This document shows positions 8,523 through 15,707 of a DNA stretch of 22,344 bases, one piece after another. Under the pieces are notes generated by a model. It saw only the letters and a list, made by a program, of their open reading frames with translations. It was not told where the DNA came from and made no database searches. Numbering within the stretch: position 1 is the stretch's first letter; the number at the start of each line of letters is the position of its first letter. The translations under genes and the position numbers were made by a program. The stretch is from Hippea sp. (lineage in GTDB: Bacteria > Campylobacterota_A > Desulfurellia > Desulfurellales > Hippeaceae): NCBI GenBank assembly GCA_015486705.1, contig WFRG01000030.1, forward strand, positions 1-22,344, written 5' to 3'.

Positions 8523-8598
8523 GGGCCGCTAGCTCAGTTGGTAGAGCAACGGACTCTTAATCCGTCGGTCGTAGGTTCGACCCCTACGCGGCTCACCA
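8523..8598 (+). tRNA. tRNA-Lys (anticodon CUU)
   Basis: A full 76-nt cloverleaf. The acceptor stem GGGCCGC pairs with GCGGCTC (8588-8594) with one G-U pair. The D arm is GCTC/GAGC and the anticodon stem ACGGA/TCCGT. The seven-base loop CTCTTAA gives anticodon CUU, reading the lysine codon AAG. The T arm GTAGG/CCTAC has loop TTCGACC. Discriminator A is followed by an encoded CCA. U36 and A37 make it a normal substrate for t6A37 modification. Confidence 0.97.
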
Positions 8599-8623
8599 TT
8601 TCTTTTTTATTTTTTACCCTTAT

Positions 8624-8700
8624 GGTGAGTATAGCTCAGTTGGCAGAGCACCAGGTTGTGGCCCTGGGGGTCGTGGGTTCAAGTCCCACTACTCACCCCA
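8624..8700 (+). tRNA. tRNA-His (anticodon GUG)
   Basis: The cloverleaf has acceptor GTGAGTA pairing with TACTCAC and an extra G(-1) at 8624 opposite discriminator C73, the identity element of histidine tRNA. The anticodon stem is CCAGG/CCTGG with loop TTGTGGC, anticodon GUG at 8658-8660. The T arm is GTGGG/CCCAC. CCA is encoded at 8698-8700. It lies 25 nt after tRNA-Lys across a T-rich spacer and is presumably co-transcribed. Confidence 0.97.
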
Positions 8701-8727
8701 TTTTTCTTTCAAGGAGAAGATAATTGG

Positions 8728-9309
8728 ATGCTTATAACAAGGGAAGATAGAGATGTAAAAAGGGCTATTTCTATACTTTTTAGTGGTGGAGTGCTGATCT
8801 ATCCTGCCTTCACAATTTACGGTTTTGGTGCAGGTTTGTTTGATTATTATGCAAACAAAAGGATATTTGCACTTAAAAAGAGGGATATTTCTAAGCCGTT
8901 TTTGATTATTGCTAAAGAGGATTTCATTCTCAGGTGTGCTACGAATGTTGAGAAAGATAGATTGATCTATCTTCTTAAAAACACTATAACAGTTGTTGTG
9001 AACGTGTCGTTTGAATTTCCGTTCTATGTGACTTTGAACGGAACTGTGGCATTTAGATTGGCAAATACGCCGTTTTTGGATAGGATTTGCTCAAAGACGC
9101 CAATTACATCTACTAGTATCAACGTGTCAGGAAGCAGAGAATCCTTGATGGACGAGAAATTTATCTTTAAAAAATACAGAAAAAGTGTAGATGGCATGGT
9201 TTTTGGCAAGGTTGTTGGCGAGCAGTCGACGATTGTTAGGTTGGAAGGAACACGTATTACAGTTTTAAGAAAAGGTTACAATAGCGAGAAGGTTAAGGAG
9301 GTTTTGTAA
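8728..9309 (+). CDS. YrdC/Sua5-family protein, divergent TsaC-like
   Basis: A 193-residue YrdC-fold protein. TsaC/Sua5 makes L-threonylcarbamoyl-AMP from threonine, bicarbonate and ATP for t6A37 on ANN-decoding tRNAs. The start is ATG 8728, with AAGGAG at 8711-8716; upstream in-frame sequence is tRNA-His. The N-terminal signature is GGVLIYPAFTIYGFGA, where the family usually has YPTDTVYGLG, so the Thr-Asp pair is replaced by Ala-Phe. KKRDISKPF (around residue 50) matches the substrate-loop K-R...SKP region. TSTSINVSG corresponds to the SAN-SG motif. The N-terminal changes make the exact activity uncertain: a working TsaC, a YciO-like protein or another YrdC paralog are all possible. Its stop overlaps the dapL start by 1 nt, and it follows a t6A-type tRNA-Lys gene. 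Confidence 0.75.
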   Translation: MLITREDRDVKRAISILFSGGVLIYPAFTIYGFGAGLFDYYANKRIFALKKRDISKPFLIIAKEDFILRCATNVEKDRLIYLLKNTITVVVNVSFEFPFYVTLNGTVAFRLANTPFLDRICSKTPITSTSINVSGSRESLMDEKFIFKKYRKSVDGMVFGKVVGEQSTIVRLEGTRITVLRKGYNSEKVKEVL

Positions 9310-10466
9310 TGGTTGAAGTGTCAAGAAGAATAAAACAATTGCCACCCTATCTGTTTGCGGAAATTGACAGATTAAAGGAAGAGGTGATTGCCAAAGGTAT
9401 GGATGTCATAGACTTGGGCGTGGGCGATCCGGATATACCAACGCCGGATGAAATTATTGATGCGGCGAAGAAGGCTTTAGAAAAGTCTGAAAACCACAGG
9501 TATCCGAGCTACGTCGGCATGTATGAGTTTAGAAAGGCTGTGGTTGATTGGTATAAAAGAAGGTTTAACGTTGAATTAGACCCAAATACCGAGGTCGTGA
9601 GCTTGATTGGTTCAAAGGAGGGCATAGCTCATTTGCCGCTTGCATACATTGACAGCGGAGATTGCGCGCTTGTGCCAGATCCTGGTTATCCCGTGTATCC
9701 TGTTGCCGTTATGTTTGCGGGCGGTGAAGTCTATAAGATGCCGCTTCTTGAAGAAAATGGTTTTTTACCCGATTTGGATGCGATTGATAGGGATATTTTG
9801 AAGAAAACAAAGTTGATGTTTATTGGATATCCAAACAATCCGACCTCTGCTGTGGCTGAGAAGGATTTTTATAAAAGGGTTGTTGAGCTTGCAAAGGAGT
9901 TTGATTTTATTGTGGCAAGCGACAATGCCTATTCAGAGATCTGTTACGACAATTACAAACCCATCAGCTTTTTAGAAGTCGAGGGGGCAAAGGATGTGGG
10001 CATAGAGTTCCATTCACTTTCAAAGACGTTCAATATGACAGGCTGGAGGATTGGTTTTGCCGTAGGAAATAGAGATGTCATAGCCGCTTTGGGTAAGGTT
10101 AAAACAAACATCGACTCCGGCATTTTTCAGACCGTTCAAGAGGCTGGTACTTATGCTTTAAACCACGCTGAAGCCTTGAATGAGAAGATTAGGAATGTTT
10201 TTCAAAAGAGAAGGGATCAGATGGCCGAGGCTTTACAAAAAGCAGATTTTGAGTTTAAAAAGCCCCTTGCAACGTTCTATTTCTGGGTGAAGGTTCCAAA
10301 GGGTTTTACATCTGCCGAATTTACAAAGAAGCTATTGCAGGAAAAGGGTATAGTTGTAACGCCGGGTAATGGTTTCGGTAATGCTGGCGAGGGTTATTTT
10401 AGAATTAGCATAACGAGTCCAAGAGTTGAAGAAGCTGTTGAGAGGATAAAGAGCGCCGTTGTATAA
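9309..10466 (+). CDS. dapL: LL-diaminopimelate aminotransferase
   Basis: A 385-residue PLP-dependent class I/II aminotransferase. DapL converts tetrahydrodipicolinate directly to LL-diaminopimelate, bypassing the succinylase and acetylase branches of lysine and peptidoglycan precursor synthesis. Visible features are LGVGDPDIPTP (residues 36-46), YPNNPT (174-179, cofactor Asn177), SDNAYSE (Asp205, Tyr208), the PLP lysine K239 in HSLSKTFNMTGWR, and Arg247. The opening RIKQLPPYLFAEIDRLK and HRYPSYVGMYEFR are characteristic of the DapL group rather than aspartate aminotransferase. AAGGAGG (9295-9301) lies before the ATG, which overlaps the previous stop by 1 nt. A general aminotransferase annotation cannot be fully excluded. 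Confidence 0.9.
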   Translation: MVEVSRRIKQLPPYLFAEIDRLKEEVIAKGMDVIDLGVGDPDIPTPDEIIDAAKKALEKSENHRYPSYVGMYEFRKAVVDWYKRRFNVELDPNTEVVSLIGSKEGIAHLPLAYIDSGDCALVPDPGYPVYPVAVMFAGGEVYKMPLLEENGFLPDLDAIDRDILKKTKLMFIGYPNNPTSAVAEKDFYKRVVELAKEFDFIVASDNAYSEICYDNYKPISFLEVEGAKDVGIEFHSLSKTFNMTGWRIGFAVGNRDVIAALGKVKTNIDSGIFQTVQEAGTYALNHAEALNEKIRNVFQKRRDQMAEALQKADFEFKKPLATFYFWVKVPKGFTSAEFTKKLLQEKGIVVTPGNGFGNAGEGYFRISITSPRVEEAVERIKSAVV

Positions 10467-10935
10467 CAGGTGGATTTTTCTCGGTTTAGGAAGCAATGTT
10501 GGCAATAGGAAAAAAAATATAAGGTTGGCTATAGCTTATTTGTCAAAAAAGATCACAGTGATTAAAGTTTCTAAATTCTATGAGAGTAAACCGTGGGGAT
10601 ACAAAAGGCAAAAAAACTTTTGTAATGTTGTTTTAAAAATTGATTGTAGCTTAAAACCCATTGATTTACTTAAATTCGCTAAATCTATAGAAAGAAAGTT
10701 AGGTAGAGTTAAAAAATTTAAGTGGGGTCCGAGAACAATTGATGTTGACATAATTGCTTATAAGAATACAATTCTAAATAAGGGAAAATTAACGTTGCCA
10801 CATAAGTATGCACATCGGAGGTTATTTGTAATTAAACCATTAGTTGAGGTCGGAGCGGAACTTAAGCTTGGTGGAGTTGAGTTAAAATTACTTCAACAAA
10901 GGCTTGAAGGCGAAGACAGCCTCGAGACCTGTTAA
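10459..10935 (+). CDS. folK: HPPK, 6-hydroxymethyl-dihydropterin pyrophosphokinase
   Basis: A 158-residue HPPK that transfers pyrophosphate from ATP to 6-hydroxymethyl-7,8-dihydropterin in folate synthesis. Signatures are FLGLGSNVGNRKKNI near the N-terminus, KFYESKPWGYKRQKNFCN in the middle, and the diagnostic GPRTIDVDIIAY followed by LPHKYAHRRLFVIKPL. Asp residues of DVD bind the two magnesium ions in the family. The start is TTG at 10459, overlapping dapL by 8 nt; no in-frame ATG or GTG precedes the first conserved strand. Folate genes commonly sit next to panB, as here. The C-terminal 20 residues are not typical and may be a local extension. Confidence 0.93.
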   Translation: MYNRWIFLGLGSNVGNRKKNIRLAIAYLSKKITVIKVSKFYESKPWGYKRQKNFCNVVLKIDCSLKPIDLLKFAKSIERKLGRVKKFKWGPRTIDVDIIAYKNTILNKGKLTLPHKYAHRRLFVIKPLVEVGAELKLGGVELKLLQQRLEGEDSLETC

Positions 10936-10962
10936 GGAGTTTTTATTGTATTGTATAGGTAA

Positions 10963-10983
10963 AAGACCCCAATTTGGGGCTTT
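10963..10983 (+). other. Small hairpin after folK
   Basis: CCCCA (10967-10971) pairs with TGGGG (10975-10979) around a 3-nt loop. After an A-C mismatch, AAG/TTT can extend the stem. It is followed by only three T residues, so it is a weak terminator at best. It could be the first hairpin of a panB leader. Confidence 0.5.
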
Positions 10984-11008
10984 AAACCTCCATAATGTAA
11001 ATTATTTG

Positions 11009-11047
11009 GCCTGGATGCACTTAAACCTGTGCATTCAGGCTTTTTTA
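11009..11047 (+). terminator. Rho-independent terminator or attenuator before panB
   Basis: A 12-bp stem (GCCTGGATGCAC with GTGCATTCAGGC, one G-U pair), an 8-nt loop TTAAACCT and then TTTTTTATTT. This is the strongest intrinsic terminator in the window. It ends only about 27 nt before the panB ATG, including the ribosome site. Either it ends the tRNA-dapL-folK transcript and panB starts very close to the hairpin, or it is a leader attenuator for panB. The loop sequence TTAAACCT also occurs at 10982-10989. Confidence 0.85.
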
Positions 11048-11073
11048 TTTAGTTAAAAAGAAGGGGGGCTATT

Positions 11074-11868
11074 ATGGCTGTTACAGTTCCAAAGGTAAAA
11101 TCTATGAAGGGTAAGGAAAAGATCTCCATGATTACGGCTTACGATTACACGTCCGCGCGCATCGCAGATGAAGCTGGTATTGACATAATTTTAGTGGGTG
11201 ACTCTTTGGCTATGGTTATGCAGGGTAAGAGCTCCACAATTCCTGTGACTGTAGATGAGATGATTTACCATGCTAAAATGGTTAGGCAGGGTGCTAAGAA
11301 TGCGTTGATTGTTGTTGATATGCCGTTTATGAGCTATCAGGCCGATTATGCAGAGGCTGTGAAGAACGCCGGTAGGATTTTAAAAGAAACCGGATGTGAT
11401 GCTGTGAAACTTGAAGGAGGCAGAGAATTCGTGCCGACGATCAATAGCATTGTTGCAGCTGGTATTCCCGTGATGGGTCATCTTGGTTTGACGCCCCAGT
11501 CAATCAATATCTTTGGATCGTACAAGGCTCGTGGAAAAGAGGAGAAAGAAGCTCAGAAAATAAAGGAAGATGCTAAGTATTTAGAAGAAGCTGGTGTATT
11601 CTCAATAGTGTTAGAGTCTGTGCCAAAACAGTTGGCAAAAGAGATAACGGACTCCGTCGGCATACCTACAATTGGCATTGGTGCGGGTGTTCATACAGAT
11701 GGTCAAGTTTTGGTTTACCATGATATGCTTGGTATTTTTGACGATTTTAAGCCTAAATTTGTTAAAAGATACGCTCATTTGAAGAAGATAACCCTTGAAG
11801 CCATAGGGACATATATAAAAGAGGTTAAAAAAGGTGAATTCCCTACAGATGAGCACTCTTACCTGTGA
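11074..11868 (+). CDS. panB: Ketopantoate hydroxymethyltransferase
   Basis: First enzyme of pantothenate synthesis: transfers a one-carbon unit from 5,10-methylene-THF to 2-oxoisovalerate to form ketopantoate. The 264-residue length is normal. It is a TIM-barrel protein with metal ligands D43 (VGDSLAMVMQG), D82 (VVDMPF) and E114 (VKLEGG), and a basic K112 nearby. The lid region LGLTPQSIN and the catalytic-base segment VLESVP are also present. The ATG is preceded by AAGGGGGG at about 11061-11068. It depends on folate made by the pathway of the upstream folK. The gene lies 9 nt before panC. Confidence 0.97.
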   Translation: MAVTVPKVKSMKGKEKISMITAYDYTSARIADEAGIDIILVGDSLAMVMQGKSSTIPVTVDEMIYHAKMVRQGAKNALIVVDMPFMSYQADYAEAVKNAGRILKETGCDAVKLEGGREFVPTINSIVAAGIPVMGHLGLTPQSINIFGSYKARGKEEKEAQKIKEDAKYLEEAGVFSIVLESVPKQLAKEITDSVGIPTIGIGAGVHTDGQVLVYHDMLGIFDDFKPKFVKRYAHLKKITLEAIGTYIKEVKKGEFPTDEHSYL

Positions 11869-11877
11869 GGTGTTGGC

Positions 11878-12720
11878 ATGAGGATTATTTACGATGCAAA
11901 GGAGATGCAGGGTATTGCCGATAAATATAAGGAATGGGGAAAGACAATAGGTTTTGTCCCCACAATGGGCTACCTTCATGAGGGGCATCTGTCTTTGGTC
12001 AGACAGGCAAAAAAGGACAACGATGTTGTGTTTGTTAGTATTTTTGTAAATCCGTTGCAATTTGCTCCAAATGAGGATCTTGATAAGTATCCAAGGGATT
12101 TAAAAAGGGATGAGGAGCTTTTGAAGAATGAAGGTGTGGATTTTCTGTTTTATCCCTCCGTTGAGGATATGTATCCTAAGGGCTTTCAAACATATGTTGA
12201 GGTTGAAAAACTGACGAAGGTGTTAGAAGGCAAAAGCAGGCCTACACACTTTAGGGGTGTTACAACCGTTGTTACAAAGTTGTTTAACGTCACAAAACCC
12301 CATAGGGCGTATTTTGGCAAGAAAGATGCCCAGCAGTTGATAGTCATAAAGCGCATGGTTCAGGATCTCAATATGGACATAGAGATTATAGGTATGCCCA
12401 TTGTGAGAGAAGAAGATGGCCTCGCAATGAGCTCAAGGAATAAATACTTGAAAGGTGAAGAAAGAGTACAGGCTGTTTGCCTGTATAAAGCCTTAAAAAG
12501 GGCAGAGGAGCTGATATCTCGTGGTGAAGATAATGCAGATGTTATCGTCAACGATATGAGTAAGGTTATTGAAGGGTATCCATTGGCTGAAATTGACTAT
12601 ATCAGTGTGAACAGGATTTCGGATTTAGAGGAGCTCAAGAAGATAGAGAAAGGTAATACGCTTGTGAGTTTGGCCGTTAGGATAGAAAACACAAGGCTTA
12701 TAGACAATATGTGGTTTTGA
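11878..12720 (+). CDS. panC: Pantothenate synthetase (pantoate-beta-alanine ligase)
   Basis: ATP-dependent ligation of pantoate and beta-alanine, the last pantothenate step. The 280 residues match the family. The HIGH-like ATP motif is PTMGYLHEGHLSL, with H34 and H37. FVNPLQFAPNEDLDKYPRD is the pantoate-binding segment. HFRGVTTVVTKLFN, YFGKKDAQQ and the KMSKS-equivalent LAMSSRNKYL follow. The start is ATG 11878, with GAGG at 11867-11870 over the end of panB. It is co-transcribed with panB and panD. Confidence 0.97.
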   Translation: MRIIYDAKEMQGIADKYKEWGKTIGFVPTMGYLHEGHLSLVRQAKKDNDVVFVSIFVNPLQFAPNEDLDKYPRDLKRDEELLKNEGVDFLFYPSVEDMYPKGFQTYVEVEKLTKVLEGKSRPTHFRGVTTVVTKLFNVTKPHRAYFGKKDAQQLIVIKRMVQDLNMDIEIIGMPIVREEDGLAMSSRNKYLKGEERVQAVCLYKALKRAEELISRGEDNADVIVNDMSKVIEGYPLAEIDYISVNRISDLEELKKIEKGNTLVSLAVRIENTRLIDNMWF

Positions 12721-12744
12721 AAATAATGTTGGGAGGTTTTTAAT

Positions 12745-13110
12745 ATGGTAAGACAGGTTTTGGTAGGTAAAATCCACAGGGCTACAGTTACAGAGGCCGA
12801 CTTAAACTATGTTGGTAGTATTACCATTGATGAGGATCTCATGGAAGCCGCCAATATGAAGGAGTACGAACTTGTTCATGTGTGGAATATTGACAACGGT
12901 GAGAGGTTTGAAACCTACACAATTAAAGGCAAAAGGGGCAGCGGTGTGATATGCTTAAACGGTGCGGCCGCTCGCAAGGTTTCAGTAGGAGACAAAGTTA
13001 TTATTGCGGCATTTGGCATGATGGATGAGGAAGAGCTTGAAAACCATAAGCCAAGTATTGTAATAGTAGACGATAAGAATAGAATTGCTGAGCAGCACAA
13101 GGGTATGTAG
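12745..13110 (+). CDS. panD: Aspartate 1-decarboxylase proenzyme
   Basis: Makes beta-alanine from L-aspartate for PanC. The 121-residue pyruvoyl-type proenzyme self-cleaves between Gly24 and Ser25 (YVGSITID), turning Ser25 into the pyruvoyl cofactor. Also visible are the substrate residue Lys9 in [11 protein letters not shown], the [13 protein letters not shown] strand and the [15 protein letters not shown] region. A GGGAGG ribosome site lies at about 12731-12736, 8 nt before the ATG. Its stop TAG shares its last base with the GTG start of the next gene. Confidence 0.96.
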   Translation: MVRQVLVGKIHRATVTEADLNYVGSITIDEDLMEAANMKEYELVHVWNIDNGERFETYTIKGKRGSGVICLNGAAARKVSVGDKVIIAAFGMMDEEELENHKPSIVIVDDKNRIAEQHKGM

Positions 13111-14441
13111 TGATAAGAGCGCTGTCTTTGATGGGTCAGTTGGGATACGGTTATAACAGGGATTCGTTTGCAAAGGCTATAGGCGAAGGTATTGATTTTA
13201 TTGGCGTCGATGCGGGCTCCATAGACTCAGGCCCTTACTTTTTGGGCTCTGGCAACATGAAGGCTAACTATGATGCCACGCTCTCCGATTTGGAATTCCC
13301 TCTGATTATGGCGTTGAACAAGAGAATTCCATTTATTATTGGTTCTGCCGGTTATGCGGGAAGCGACACGCACCTCTCTAAGTTTATGGAAATCGTTGAG
13401 GATATAGCAAAAGATAACGACCTGCACTTCAGGGTGGCTGTGATTCACTCGGAACTCGACAAAAGCGTTATTTTGGATCTTTTAAAAGAGGGCAAAATTG
13501 CAAGCTACGAAGGAAATCCGTCTCTGAGTGAAGATGACATAAAATCGTCAACACATATCGTTGCGCAGATTGGCGTAAAGAGGTTCATTGAGGCTTTGGA
13601 GAAAGGTGCCGAGCTTATTGTTGGTGGGCGGGCGACAGATGCGTCGATCTATGCTGCATATCCTTTGCTTAAAGGTTGTAACCCTGATTTGGTTTGGCAT
13701 ATGGCCAAAATCATTGAGTGTGGGGCTTTGTGTGCTAAGCCTGCAAGCCCGTCTGATGCACTGCTTGGATGGGTAGATGATGGTGCATTCTATTTGAAAC
13801 CGCCGAACGAAACCAGACGTTGCACGGTGGATTCTGCAATGGCGCACACCCTTTATGAGAACACAAATCCGTTTATTATAGAAGAGCCTGACGGAACGCT
13901 GTTTTTGGAAGATGCAAAGTATGAGCAATTCGATGAGAAGACGGTGAAGATTTATGGTGCAAAGTGGAAGGAAAAGGAAAGACCGACCTTTAAGATAGAA
14001 GGGGCAAAGCGCTCGGGTTTTAGGACAATAGCCATAATGGGCGTGAGAAATCCAGACATGATAGCCGTTTTTGACGATATCTTGGATGAGGTGAGGCAGC
14101 AGGCTGAAAATCGGTTTGGAAACGGTTTTACCTTAAATTTCAGGCAGTACGGTAAAAACGGTGTATTGGGGAGTATGGAGTTTGATGGTAATTTACATGA
14201 AATTGGTTTGATTGTCGATGTAGTGGCAGATGATCAGGCTTTCGCCCACAAGGTTTGCTCTGTTGTAAAATCTACACTACAGCATTACGACTATAAGGGG
14301 CGCATAGCGACAGGCGCCAATGTGGCGTTTCCTTATTCTCCCGCCGAGATTGATGTGGGTGAGGTCTACGAGTTCAGTGTTTATCACATTGTTGAAGAGG
14401 ATTTAAACAACTATTTCAGGTTAGAGGAGATAGAGTTTTGA
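13110..14441 (+). CDS. AtuA/DUF1446-family protein in pan operon
   Basis: A 443-residue protein of the AtuA-like (DUF1446) family, named for acyclic terpene utilisation in Pseudomonas, whose biochemical activity is not established. Conserved-looking segments include IDFIGVDAGSIDSGPYFLG near the N-terminus, IIGSAGYAGSDTH around residue 77, ELIVGGRATDASIYAAYP near 170, GALCAKPASPSD, and PDGTLFLEDAKY. The start is GTG, overlapping the panD stop by 1 nt. The next gene (DUF4387) overlaps by 4 nt. In many AtuA proteins a small C-terminal domain is fused to the AtuA domain; here a separate small gene follows. Inclusion in a pantothenate operon suggests a role near CoA or branched-chain oxoacid metabolism, which is inference. 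Confidence 0.85.
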   Translation: MIRALSLMGQLGYGYNRDSFAKAIGEGIDFIGVDAGSIDSGPYFLGSGNMKANYDATLSDLEFPLIMALNKRIPFIIGSAGYAGSDTHLSKFMEIVEDIAKDNDLHFRVAVIHSELDKSVILDLLKEGKIASYEGNPSLSEDDIKSSTHIVAQIGVKRFIEALEKGAELIVGGRATDASIYAAYPLLKGCNPDLVWHMAKIIECGALCAKPASPSDALLGWVDDGAFYLKPPNETRRCTVDSAMAHTLYENTNPFIIEEPDGTLFLEDAKYEQFDEKTVKIYGAKWKEKERPTFKIEGAKRSGFRTIAIMGVRNPDMIAVFDDILDEVRQQAENRFGNGFTLNFRQYGKNGVLGSMEFDGNLHEIGLIVDVVADDQAFAHKVCSVVKSTLQHYDYKGRIATGANVAFPYSPAEIDVGEVYEFSVYHIVEEDLNNYFRLEEIEF

Positions 14442-14728
14442 AACTAAAGGAAGCTGTAAAGGTTTTGAGAAGCAAGAACGCAGGTGTTTGGCATATAACG
14501 ATAGATATTGTTTTTAAAAACAAAGATCTCTATGAAAAGTCAAAAGCCAGGTTAAACAGGGATTACTTTTGCAGGTTGTTCAATAGAAAAAGTTTAGACT
14601 ACTTTGAGTGTGACGGTATAAACACGTTAAAAATCTCTTTTTTGAGGAATACTTCAGCCGGATCTTTGAATGATGTAGATTGTCTTGGTGCAAATTTCTA
14701 TATACCATTGTTAGGTGTTGAGATATGA
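14438..14728 (+). CDS. DUF4387-family small protein
   Basis: A 96-residue protein resembling DUF4387, a family of unknown function found next to AtuA/DUF1446 genes. Typical features are VLRSKNAGVWHITIDIVFKN at the N-terminus and DVDCLGANFYIPLL near the C-terminus. The start is TTG at 14438, overlapping the preceding stop by 4 nt, with AGAGGAG at about 14423-14429 as ribosome site. It overlaps the next gene by 4 nt (ATGA). Tight coupling on both sides suggests a stable complex with the AtuA-like protein. No catalytic residues can be named. Confidence 0.8.
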   Translation: MKLKEAVKVLRSKNAGVWHITIDIVFKNKDLYEKSKARLNRDYFCRLFNRKSLDYFECDGINTLKISFLRNTSAGSLNDVDCLGANFYIPLLGVEI

Positions 14729-15663
14729 AAGTTTTAATTATTGGTGCAGGTAGTGTTGGTTTAGGCCTTGGCGGTTTTCTGATTAATGCCGGTGTAGATG
14801 TAAGCTTTCTTGCCACCAGTGAGACGGCAAGGAGCCTCAAAAGCGGCTTTAGGGTTTTTGGTATCTTTGGCGATTACTCCTACGAGCCATCCCAGTATGG
14901 GATTTTAGAGGACTTTGAAAACATTGGGGAGTTTGACTATGTTTTGATCACAACAAAAACAACGGCCAATGATGAGATAGCGGAAAAGTTGTGTGAGGTT
15001 AAAAGTAAGTTGGGAAATGCTAAATTAATTATTATACAGAACGGCTGGGGAAATGCAGAGAAGTTTGTAGGCTGTTTTGGTAAGGAGAAGGTTTTTGTAG
15101 GTAGGATCATAACGGGTTTTTATAGGCACAAACGAAACGAGGTGGAAATAACGGTTCATGCCGATAGCTTAATGTTGGGTAATATTTTTGTTAGTAGGCT
15201 ATCCGATGAGATAGTGGATTTAGTAGATGTGTTTATTGAAGGGAGCTTTGATGCAAGAGTTTCTTATGATGTAGATGGACATCTATGGGCTAAGATGCTC
15301 TACAACTGTGCTTTAAATCCGTTAGGTGCTATTTTGGATGTGGAATACGGTAAATTGGCTGAATCGACATATACACGGGCAATCATGGATAAGATTTTAA
15401 AAGAGGTATTTGATGTTATGGAGGCTTGTGGTTTTAGCACTTTTTGGAAAAGTGTAAACGATTATAAGGAAACATTTTATTCCACGCTTGTTCCTGTAAC
15501 TGCTGAACACAAATCTTCCATGCTACAAGATATAAAAAAAGGTAATAAAACCGAAATAGATTCCTTGAATGGTATTGTTGTTGAGCTTGCAAGGAGTAAG
15601 GGTTTAAGTGTACCTTTTAATGAGTTCGTAGTTAACCTAATTAAGGCGGTGGAAAAAGGATAA
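14725..15663 (+). CDS. panE: 2-Dehydropantoate 2-reductase (ketopantoate reductase)
   Basis: NADPH-dependent reduction of ketopantoate to pantoate, the step between PanB and PanC. 312 residues. The N-terminal Rossmann motif is GAGSVGLGLG (residues 7-16). ITTKTTANDEI supplies the nucleotide-site lysine. The C-terminal domain has HLWAKMLYNCALNPLGAI, which corresponds to the catalytic Lys-Asn helix, and SSMLQDIKKGNKTEIDSLNG, the family substrate-binding signature. It overlaps the DUF4387 gene by 4 nt. Being in the same operon as panBCD supports a true PanE rather than a generic ApbA-like dehydrogenase. It completes pantothenate synthesis from oxoisovalerate and aspartate. Confidence 0.9.
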   Translation: MKVLIIGAGSVGLGLGGFLINAGVDVSFLATSETARSLKSGFRVFGIFGDYSYEPSQYGILEDFENIGEFDYVLITTKTTANDEIAEKLCEVKSKLGNAKLIIIQNGWGNAEKFVGCFGKEKVFVGRIITGFYRHKRNEVEITVHADSLMLGNIFVSRLSDEIVDLVDVFIEGSFDARVSYDVDGHLWAKMLYNCALNPLGAILDVEYGKLAESTYTRAIMDKILKEVFDVMEACGFSTFWKSVNDYKETFYSTLVPVTAEHKSSMLQDIKKGNKTEIDSLNGIVVELARSKGLSVPFNEFVVNLIKAVEKG

Positions 15664-15669
15664 TTCTGC

Positions 15670-15686
15670 ACTTGTAATATTCAAGT
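15670..15686. promoter_or_regulatory. Inverted repeat over tonB -35
   Basis: ACTTG (15670-15674) and CAAGT (15682-15686) form a 5-bp inverted repeat with a 7-nt spacer, partly extended by an A-T pair inside. It covers the candidate -35 of the tonB promoter, a position suited to a repressor. It is not a recognisable Fur box or HAIR element, and five-base arms can arise by chance. Confidence 0.3.
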
Positions 15687-15700
15687 CTTAAAGGTATATT
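15672..15700 (+). promoter_or_regulatory. Candidate tonB promoter
   Basis: TTGTAA (15672-15677) and TATATT (15695-15700) are separated by exactly 17 nt. Transcription would start about 15707, practically at the ATG of 15708, which implies a leaderless or very short-leader message. The only ribosome-site-like sequence, AAAGG at about 15690-15694, is 13 nt away and would lie outside that transcript. Readthrough from panE is the alternative. Confidence 0.5.
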
Positions 15701-15707
15701 TCTCGAT

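Noticed and set aside
8538..8723. Open frame running through the tRNA-Lys and tRNA-His genes
   Set aside because: It is explained by the two tRNA cloverleaves. It has no ribosome site and its translation reflects tRNA sequence.
11611..12060. 149-codon antisense open frame over panB/panC
   Set aside because: It is Cys- and His-rich with no recognisable domain or ribosome site, and it lies opposite two certain genes.
13548..13928. 126-codon antisense open frame over the AtuA-like gene
   Set aside because: No domain pattern or ribosome site. The plus-strand gene is clearly coding.
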